Shown here piece after piece: positions 29,189-34,622 of a DNA stretch of 34,622 bases. Location of the stretch: NCBI GenBank assembly GCA_045580815.1, contig JAZNOL010000020.1:1-34622 (forward strand), in the 5' to 3' direction. Every line of letters begins with the position of its first letter. Position 1 is the stretch's first letter. The translations under genes were made by a program, and so were the position numbers. The notes beneath the pieces were generated by a model, which saw only the letters and a program-made list of their open reading frames with translations, did no database searches and was not told the origin of the DNA. The stretch comes from JAZNOL01 sp045580815 (GTDB lineage Bacteria; Bacillota; Clostridia; RUG12999).

Positions 29189-29222
29189 ACGCCGCAGGGT
29201 TAAAACACCTGCGGCGTTTTTG
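29189..29222 (+). terminator. Riboswitch-controlled terminator
   Basis: ACGCCGCAGG (29189-29198) and CCTGCGGCGT (29208-29217) form a 10-base stem followed by TTTTTG, some 25 bases after the TPP element. It is probably the expression platform, stopping transcription before thiT when TPP is bound. Confidence 0.88.
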
Positions 29223-29283
29223 TTAAAACTGTGTGCCTGTAAACCCGACAGCCGCCATTTGCGGCAGAAAGGTGTGTTATTTT

Positions 29284-29844
29284 ATGAAAATTTCGGTTGA
29301 CAAACTTACAACCTGTGCGGTGACAGTGGCTCTTTCGTCGGTGCTGAGCATGATTTCCGTATGGAAAATGCCTCTTGGCGGCTCAGTAACACTGCTGTCA
29401 ATGCTTCCGGTGTGTCTGGTGTCAATAAAATACGGCATCAAAACCGGATTTTTGTGTGCGTTTATTTATTCGCTTGTTCAGCTGGCACTTGGATTTTCGG
29501 AGCTGATGACGTGGGGGCTTACGGCAGAAATTCTTGCGGGAAGCTTTGTTTTTGACTACATAATTGCATACTCCGTTTTGGGATTTGCCGGTATTTTCGG
29601 CAAAAAAAGCACACTTCGCATTTGCGGAGGTATTTGTTTTGCAATGAGCCTGCGGTTTGTGTCTCACTTTATTTCCGGCGTTATCCTTTTTGGTTCAATT
29701 GCTCCTGAAACCTGGAATCCTACATTGTATTCGGTGTGCTACAACGGTGCATATATGCTTCCGGAAATGATTTTTACGTCCGTAGCGGCGTTTGCGATTT
29801 TCCGTTTGCCGTCAACATCGGCAATTATTAAAAAAAGTAAATAA
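29284..29844 (+). CDS. thiT: Thiamine-specific ECF transporter S component
   Basis: 186 residues from the ATG at 29284, with AGAAAGGTG upstream. The protein is hydrophobic with about six membrane helices, as in ThiT, which binds thiamine and works with the shared EcfA-EcfA'-EcfT energising module (not in the window). Recognisable segments are LTTCAVTVALSSVLSMI, PLGGSVTLLSMLPVCLVSI, KYGIKTGFLCAFIYSLVQL and the C-terminal helices with WNPTLYSVCYNGAYMLPEMI, whose aromatic residues resemble the thiamine pocket. The TPP riboswitch in front confirms the vitamin. A terminator follows immediately. Confidence 0.96.
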   Translation: MKISVDKLTTCAVTVALSSVLSMISVWKMPLGGSVTLLSMLPVCLVSIKYGIKTGFLCAFIYSLVQLALGFSELMTWGLTAEILAGSFVFDYIIAYSVLGFAGIFGKKSTLRICGGICFAMSLRFVSHFISGVILFGSIAPETWNPTLYSVCYNGAYMLPEMIFTSVAAFAIFRLPSTSAIIKKSK

Positions 29845-29848
29845 ATAT

Positions 29849-29883
29849 AACTGCGGAAAACGGTATGTTTTCCGCGGTTTTTT
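29849..29883 (+). terminator. Terminator of thiT
   Basis: AACTGCGGAAAA (29849-29860) pairs with TTTTCCGCGGTT (29868-29879, one T-G style mismatch), followed by a T run. The next 110 bases are AT-rich and hold no gene I can support. Confidence 0.85.
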
Positions 29884-29991
29884 AACGCATGAAAGGTGTA
29901 TTGTATAAATTCATATCAGAACCTTTCTTTTATATACACAGGTTTTTAAAAAAAATAAAAATAAAATAGTACAAATTAATTATATAGTATA

Positions 29992-30020
29992 TTTACAACT
30001 ATGCTCAAAGGACGTATAAT
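29992..30020 (+). promoter_or_regulatory. Promoter of the heparinase II/III-family gene
   Basis: TTTACA (29992-29997) and TATAAT (30015-30020) with a 17-base spacer, 25 bases before the chosen start. ATAGTA at 29966 and 29984 is a weak direct repeat just upstream. Confidence 0.65.
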
Positions 30021-30044
30021 ATTTACAAAAGGAGCGTGATTTTT

Positions 30045-31805
30045 GTGTACATATACAAAAACGGCTTTTCAAAAAATGTGTTTTTAGAAGAGCTGAAAAC
30101 AAACCCTCTTGCAAAACAGATTATGGATGCGGCAGATACCACCTGCAAAGAACTTGCCGGCACACCTATTCCCGAGCTTGAGTATTCAAAATTTAAACTT
30201 TTTGACAGCATCGGTGACCGCATAATTTATGAAAAACCGTATTTTGACCGTCGCCGCCGACTTGTAGGTTTTACCGTAAGAACCTGGCTTTTTGGCAAAA
30301 AGGAGGACATAACAGAGCTTGAAAACATTTTGTGGGCAATCTGTAACGAGTTTTCATGGGCATTGCCTGCACACGTGGGCGGTATTACAATGGGAAAAGA
30401 TATATCCCGGTTTTCAGTTGATCTTTTTGCTTCCGAAACAGGGCAGTCAATCTGTGAGACTTTGTCGCTCTGCGGTGATTTGCTTGACCCATTTGTCACA
30501 CAGCGTTGTGTAAACGAGGTTTTCAGACGTATTATTGAGCCTTTTGAAGAAAATGATGTGGAAAAATACCGCTTGTGGTGGCAGGATGCTTTGAGCAACT
30601 GGGCAACGGTTTGCGGCGGAAGTGTGGGAATGTGCGGTGTGTATCTTATAGAAGACGAAGCTCGTCTTAAAAAACTGACGGACCGTGCTGCTTACTCCTG
30701 CAACAAATTTATTGAAAGCTGTATGGATGACGGCTGTTGCCTTGAAGGCAATGCATACTGGACCTATGCAATGCTTTATTATGTTTCGTTTATGGAGCTT
30801 TTAAAATCACGCACCGGCGAGGATATTGTAAAAGACAAAAAGAAATTTGAAAATATTATAAATTTCCCCGTGAGACAATGTATGGGAAAAGGCAAAATCC
30901 CGGCATTTTCCGATTCTCACGAAAACGGCGGGCTTTATTTCGGTATAATGTGCAAGCTGCACGATTCCTATGGTGCAGGTATGCCGGACAGCGGTTATTA
31001 TTATAACTATGCTCCCAGAACATCAACAAGAGGCGATACAAAAATATGTTCGGCAGTTCGTAATATTGCATGGTTTAATCCGGCACTCATTAAAGATACA
31101 TCCGAAAAAAAAGATGTGGTTTTCCCTGACGGACAATGGGCGATAAAATACGGTGCAAACGACAGTATTTTAGCTATAAAAGGCGGTCACAACGGTGAAC
31201 CGCACAACCACAACGACATCGGGTCGTTTGTGTTTATAAAAAACGGTGTTACCCTTGCTGCCGATTTGGGTGCACCGCTTTACACACGCGAGTATTTCCT
31301 GGGTGACAGATATTCGATTCTCAACGCCGCATCATGGGGACACAGCGTGCCGATTATAAACGGCGGATATCAGCTTTCAGGAAAAGAGCACCGTGCAACG
31401 GCTTTCAATGTGGACGAGGCGAAGGTGGCTCTGGAAATTGCCGATGCGTATGATAAAGAGAAAACCGGGCTTGAAAAACTTAGCAGAACAGCAATTTTCG
31501 ACAAAGAAAATGCAAGCCTTGAAATAAAAGACAGATTTGTTTTTTCAAAAGACAAAAACACCGTTATTCAGCGTGTTGTAACCCATCTTGGTGCGGAAAA
31601 AGTCTCAGATAATGAGGTTTTGTTAAAAAGCGGCGAAACAGCGGTGGGTAAACTTATCTTTGCAGGCAAAGGTAAACTGTCAATAAATTTTGACAGCTAC
31701 ACCGTTCATAATACTATTGATGTTAAACGAAGCGTTTCTCTGATTGATTTTGAAATTGCCGGCGATAAAAATATTGAAACAAAATATACGATCATGGGTA
31801 TGTAA
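30045..31805 (+). CDS. Heparinase II/III-family polysaccharide lyase
   Basis: 586 residues from the GTG at 30045, ten bases after AAAAGGAG; an in-frame GTG at 30036 is too close to the ribosome site. The family has an N-terminal (alpha/alpha) toroid and C-terminal beta-sandwich. The toroid is seen as repeated helices (SVGMCGVYLIEDEARLKKL, CCLEGNAYWTYAMLYYVSFM, with Tyr candidates for catalysis). The signature HNHNDIGSFVFIKNG (His387, His389) and ADLGAPLYTREYF, with SWGHSVPIINGGYQ, is characteristic of PF07940. Members cleave uronate-containing polysaccharides or oligosaccharides (heparan, alginate, others) by beta-elimination. No signal peptide, so probably an intracellular oligo-lyase. Together with GH88 downstream it suggests glycosaminoglycan or related uronate breakdown. 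The substrate is uncertain. Confidence 0.88.
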   Translation: MYIYKNGFSKNVFLEELKTNPLAKQIMDAADTTCKELAGTPIPELEYSKFKLFDSIGDRIIYEKPYFDRRRRLVGFTVRTWLFGKKEDITELENILWAICNEFSWALPAHVGGITMGKDISRFSVDLFASETGQSICETLSLCGDLLDPFVTQRCVNEVFRRIIEPFEENDVEKYRLWWQDALSNWATVCGGSVGMCGVYLIEDEARLKKLTDRAAYSCNKFIESCMDDGCCLEGNAYWTYAMLYYVSFMELLKSRTGEDIVKDKKKFENIINFPVRQCMGKGKIPAFSDSHENGGLYFGIMCKLHDSYGAGMPDSGYYYNYAPRTSTRGDTKICSAVRNIAWFNPALIKDTSEKKDVVFPDGQWAIKYGANDSILAIKGGHNGEPHNHNDIGSFVFIKNGVTLAADLGAPLYTREYFLGDRYSILNAASWGHSVPIINGGYQLSGKEHRATAFNVDEAKVALEIADAYDKEKTGLEKLSRTAIFDKENASLEIKDRFVFSKDKNTVIQRVVTHLGAEKVSDNEVLLKSGETAVGKLIFAGKGKLSINFDSYTVHNTIDVKRSVSLIDFEIAGDKNIETKYTIMGM

Positions 31806-31828
31806 AATTAAGGATGCTTTTCTAAAAG

Positions 31829-32095
31829 CCTTCCCTGTGTAAGGGAAGGTGTCGCACGAAGTGTGACGGAAGGGTTGTGAATAAAAAAACAACCTTTCAG
31901 TCTCGCATTTGCTCGACAGACTTCGTCCCGTTTGAAACAATGGTTTTTCTGCTTCACTACCGTTTGCATAAAAACCTGTTTCTGCACAACCCTGCGCCCT
32001 CGTTTCATCTGCCACTGGCAGCGCTCGGGCTCGGTTCCCCTTGCACAGACGAGCCTCCGGTCGGAAAACCACCACAAAGAAATTCAAAAACCGCT
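31829..32095. repeat. Repeat-derived intergenic stretch between the lyase and GH88
   Basis: CCTTCCC-N7-GGGAAGG hairpin (31829-31849) is followed by CGCAC-GAA-GTGTG and GGAAGGGTTGTGAAT. This is a typical short intergenic repeat pattern, related to the hairpins at 17.5 and 33.3 kb. The following 200 bases (from 31890) are more GC-rich and have open frames on both strands but no ribosome site or recognisable protein. They look like degenerate repeat DNA. No gene is supported. Confidence 0.65.
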
Positions 32096-32147
32096 TAAAA
32101 TGCAGATGATTTTATAAATAAGCTGATATAGTGTAAGGAGCAAAATT

Positions 32148-33275
32148 ATGAACAAAGAATATGCAAAAAATATAATGGCACAAATTGTTGCACGAACAGA
32201 AAAAAATGCCTCAGAAATCGGCGTTGCGTCGCCTCACGTTGAACGTGACGGCAAGTTTGACAATATACCTTTCTGGGAATGGACAAGCGGCTTCTGGCCG
32301 GGACTTTTATGGGAGGCGTACCGTCGCAGTAAAAACGAAAAGCTGCTTGAAATCGCAAGAGGCTGCGGTGATAAAATCCACAGCATGATTGAATCGGATT
32401 TCTTTAATCTGCAACATGATGTAGGGTTTATATGGCTTTTATCTTCTGTGCGTGACTATGAAATAACCGGCAACAAAAACGCTGCAAACCGTGCGGTTTT
32501 AGCGGCAAATCTTCTTGCAGGACGTTACAATCCGGCAGGTAAGTTTATCCGTGCGTGGGGAACAGCTCCCGAATGCAGTTCAACAACCGGCTGGGCAATT
32601 ATTGACTGCTCAATGAATCTTTCGCTTTTGTACTGGGCAAGTAAATACACCGGCGATATGCGTTATGCAAACATTGCTACAAACCACGCCGATACGGTGG
32701 TTGAGCATTTTATCCGTCCTGACGGTTCTTCAAGGCACATATGCTCTTTTGACCCGGTAACGGGAGAGTTTCTGACAGCCGTGGGCGGTCAGGGCAACGC
32801 TCCCGACAGTGCATGGTCAAGGGGCAACGCCTGGGCAATTTACGGAATGGCACTTACATACCGCCATACCGGCGATGTAAAATATCTTGATGCTGCAAAG
32901 CGTGTGGCACATTATTTTATTGCAAATCTGCCTGACGATTATGTTTGCCATTGGGATTTCCGTGTTGAAAGAAACGATGACACGCCCCGTGACACAAGTG
33001 CCGCTGCCATTGCCGCCTGCGGATTTTTGGAAATTGCACGCCATGTGCCGGAATGCGAAAAATTTGTATATAGAAATGCCGCAGAAAAGGTGCTGACATC
33101 ACTTTACGAAAATTATTCTAATTTTGATGATGAAAACTGCCAGTCAATTCTCAACGGTGCAACAGGGCACTGTCCGGCAAATTACAATGTTAATGTGGGA
33201 ATAATCTATGGTGACTATTATTTTGCCCGTGCAATAGGCGAGCTGAGCGATGGCATTGATTACCCGTGGATGTAA
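32148..33275 (+). CDS. ugl: GH88 unsaturated glucuronyl hydrolase
   Basis: 375 residues, ATG at 32148 with AAGGAG eight bases before. The (alpha/alpha)6-barrel enzyme removes the 4,5-unsaturated uronic acid from the non-reducing end of oligosaccharides produced by lyases on hyaluronan, chondroitin, heparin or similar polymers. Asp91 (LQHDVGF) and Asp153 (IIDCSMNL) align with the two catalytic aspartates of Bacillus UGL (Asp88, Asp149). FWEWTSGFWPG, SAWSRGNAWAIYGMALTYRH and RDTSAAAIAACGFLE are further family blocks. No signal peptide, so cytoplasmic. It lies downstream of the heparinase II/III lyase on the same strand, but 340 bases of repeat DNA separate them. The released sugar would spontaneously open and feed KduI. 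Confidence 0.95.
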   Translation: MNKEYAKNIMAQIVARTEKNASEIGVASPHVERDGKFDNIPFWEWTSGFWPGLLWEAYRRSKNEKLLEIARGCGDKIHSMIESDFFNLQHDVGFIWLLSSVRDYEITGNKNAANRAVLAANLLAGRYNPAGKFIRAWGTAPECSSTTGWAIIDCSMNLSLLYWASKYTGDMRYANIATNHADTVVEHFIRPDGSSRHICSFDPVTGEFLTAVGGQGNAPDSAWSRGNAWAIYGMALTYRHTGDVKYLDAAKRVAHYFIANLPDDYVCHWDFRVERNDDTPRDTSAAAIAACGFLEIARHVPECEKFVYRNAAEKVLTSLYENYSNFDDENCQSILNGATGHCPANYNVNVGIIYGDYYFARAIGELSDGIDYPWM

Positions 33276-33300
33276 ATTTGCCAATATTATCGAAAATGAA

Positions 33301-33391
33301 GCCTCCCCTTACACAGGGGAGGCGTTAGACTTTATAAACCTGTATGGGCGGAGCATAGCTCCGCCCGTTATATCAGATACACTGTGATATA
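33301..33391. repeat. Three consecutive hairpins between GH88 and glgP
   Basis: First hairpin 33301-33323, arms GCCTCCCC / GGGGAGGC, same sequence as 17507-17529. Second 33346-33366, arms GGGCGGAGC / GCTCCGCCC. Third 33369-33391, arms TATATCA / TGATATA. They lie between converging genes and may end transcription of both, though no long T run follows. Confidence 0.75.
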
Positions 33392-33402
33392 GGCACTGTC
33401 CT

Positions 33403-34622
33403 CTACTCATCCTTTTTCAGATGCCAGATTTCGCTGTTGTATTCTTCAATTGTTTTGTCTGACGAGAAATACCCTGCGTTTGCAATATTAAAGAGGGATT
33501 TTCTGTTCCACTCTGTGCGGTTTTCATAGTCAAAAAACGCCTTGTTTTTAACTCGCATATAATCCTCAAAATCAGGAAGTGCCATAAAATAATCACGTGT
33601 TGTCAGCTCTTTATGAAGCCGCAAAAGTTTTTCCGCATCGCCTGTTTTAAGCATCTTTTCGCTGACAATAAAATCAAGCACGCCTTTAAGCTTGGGGTTG
33701 TTTTTTATAACCTCCGCCGGGCGGTAATTTCCGGCTTTATAGGTAGCAATAACCTCGTCGCTTGTTCTGCCGAAAATATAAATGTTGTCCTCCCCCACAA
33801 GGTTTGCAATTTCAACATTTGCCCCGTCCATTGTGCCGATTGTCACCGCACCGTTTAGCATCAGCTTCATGTTGCCCGTGCCGCTTGCTTCTTTTGATGC
33901 AAGAGAAATCTGTTCGGACAAATCGCAGGCAGGCACAAGCTTTTCTGCATATGTTACGTTGTAGTTTTCAACCATCACAACACGCAACGCATCCGCACAT
34001 TCTTTGGCGGTTATTTTCTCCATGCACAAAATCAGGTGGATTATATCCTTTGCGGCAATATATGACGGTGCCGCCTTTGCTCCGAAAATAAAAGTCAGCG
34101 GTCTGTTTGGAATTTTTCCGCTTTTTATATCAAGATATTTTGAAATTATATACAGCATATTAAGCTGTTGACGTTTGTATTCATGCAGACGTTTTATCTG
34201 TATATCAAAAATTGCGTTTTCGTCAAGAATAACGCCTTTTTCACGGCTTAAATATTTCACAAGCCGCACCTTGTTTTTGTGCTTGATTTCTCCAATGCGG
34301 CTCAAAACTGCCTCATCGTTTTTAAAGTCAAGCAATTTTTTCAGTTCATACGCATCCTTTTTAAATCCGTCGCCAATAAGCTCTTCAATAAATCCGCACA
34401 AATCGGGGTTGCACCCCATAAGCCAGCGGCGGAACGTAATTCCGTTGGTTTTGTTGTTGAATTTTTTGGGATAAATATCCGAAAAATTTTTCAGCTCGGA
34501 ATTTTTTAAAATATCGGTGTGGAGCTTTGCAACACCGTTTACACTGTATGAAAAATGAATATCAATCGCCGCCATGTGAACAAGCTGATTTTTGTCAATA
34601 ATATAAACGCTTTCGTCTTTAA
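33403..34622 (-). CDS. glgP: Glycogen/starch phosphorylase, C-terminal half (cut by window end)
   Basis: About 405 residues of a GT35 phosphorylase are visible; the reading frame continues in frame past the ATG at 34575 to the edge of the window (DESVYIIDKNQLVHMAAIDI), so the gene is truncated here, the full enzyme being about 800 residues. It releases glucose-1-phosphate from alpha-1,4-glucans using phosphate and pyridoxal phosphate. The PLP lysine is in EASGTGNMKLMLNGA, followed by GTMDGANVEI. PKKFNNKTNGITFRRWL, FDIQIKRLHEYKRQQLN and FGAKAAPSYIAAK are also diagnostic. It is cytoplasmic and part of glycogen mobilisation, not of the uronate genes. It ends just before the hairpin cluster at 33.3 kb. 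Confidence 0.97.
   Translation of the reverse strand, partial: KDESVYIIDKNQLVHMAAIDIHFSYSVNGVAKLHTDILKNSELKNFSDIYPKKFNNKTNGITFRRWLMGCNPDLCGFIEELIGDGFKKDAYELKKLLDFKNDEAVLSRIGEIKHKNKVRLVKYLSREKGVILDENAIFDIQIKRLHEYKRQQLNMLYIISKYLDIKSGKIPNRPLTFIFGAKAAPSYIAAKDIIHLILCMEKITAKECADALRVVMVENYNVTYAEKLVPACDLSEQISLASKEASGTGNMKLMLNGAVTIGTMDGANVEIANLVGEDNIYIFGRTSDEVIATYKAGNYRPAEVIKNNPKLKGVLDFIVSEKMLKTGDAEKLLRLHKELTTRDYFMALPDFEDYMRVKNKAFFDYENRTEWNRKSLFNIANAGYFSSDKTIEEYNSEIWHLKKDE

Noticed and set aside
29889..29969. 26-residue open frame after thiT
   Set aside because: No ribosome site, very AT-rich, mostly lysine and isoleucine codons by composition; located directly after a terminator.
31680..32087. 135-residue minus-strand open frame between the lyase and GH88 genes
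   Set aside because: It overlaps the lyase gene and repeat DNA and has no recognisable motif or start signals.

Overview
The window looks like a stretch of chromosome from an anaerobic, spore-forming Clostridia-type Firmicute, probably an animal-gut or other plant/mucus-polysaccharide degrader. The reasons are a glycyl radical enzyme with its activase (strict anaerobe), spoIID (sporulation), a LexA/YneA SOS pair with Gram-positive GAAC-N4-GTTC boxes, purine-rich AGGAGG ribosome sites, near-consensus sigma-A promoters, a TPP riboswitch with thiT, and many AraC-type regulators paired with single carbohydrate enzymes. No rRNA, tRNA, CRISPR array, phage or transposase gene was seen. Both ends cut genes: a putative glycoside hydrolase at the left and glycogen phosphorylase at the right.

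Layout. 1-5.6 kb: a truncated glycoside-hydrolase-like gene and an FAD oxidoreductase (+), then on the minus strand a TIM-barrel hydrolase-like gene followed by an unusually long AraC regulator. 5.7-6.07 kb: a mosaic of short hairpin repeats. 6.07-9.2 kb: glycyl radical enzyme plus activating enzyme operon (-). 9.4-10.2 kb: comF. 10.2-13.3 kb: a third putative glycoside hydrolase (-) divergent from an AraC regulator (+). 13.5-15.7 kb: recD2 (-). 15.8-21.4 kb: a pectin/uronate block, with a KduI isomerase carrying an extra N-terminal region, a GH105 unsaturated rhamnogalacturonyl hydrolase, a beta-propeller protein possibly of lyase type, and an AraC regulator. 21.4-24.3 kb: trmO, an MBL-fold hydrolase and an NSS-family sodium symporter. 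24.4-26.6 kb: lexA, yneA, spoIID. 26.6-29.0 kb: AraC regulator plus ADP-ribosylglycohydrolase-family enzyme. 29.0-29.9 kb: TPP riboswitch and thiT. 30.0-33.3 kb: heparinase II/III-type lyase and GH88 unsaturated glucuronyl hydrolase. 33.4 kb to the end: glycogen phosphorylase (-).

How it fits together. Lyases (heparinase II/III type, possibly the beta-propeller) would make oligosaccharides with an unsaturated uronate end. GH88 and GH105 would remove that sugar, and KduI would isomerise the resulting 5-keto-4-deoxyuronate. None of these enzymes shows an obvious signal peptide, so they probably act on imported oligosaccharides; no sugar importer is in the window. Several units have short direct repeats next to the promoter and beside an AraC gene, which suggests local regulator-enzyme pairs. 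The intergenic spaces also hold a family of palindromic repeats built from recurring modules.

The least explained items are the KduI fusion with an intact internal ribosome site, the glycyl radical enzyme of unknown substrate, the ADP-ribosylglycohydrolase with a C-terminal beta-rich extension under apparent AraC control, and the modular hairpin repeats.
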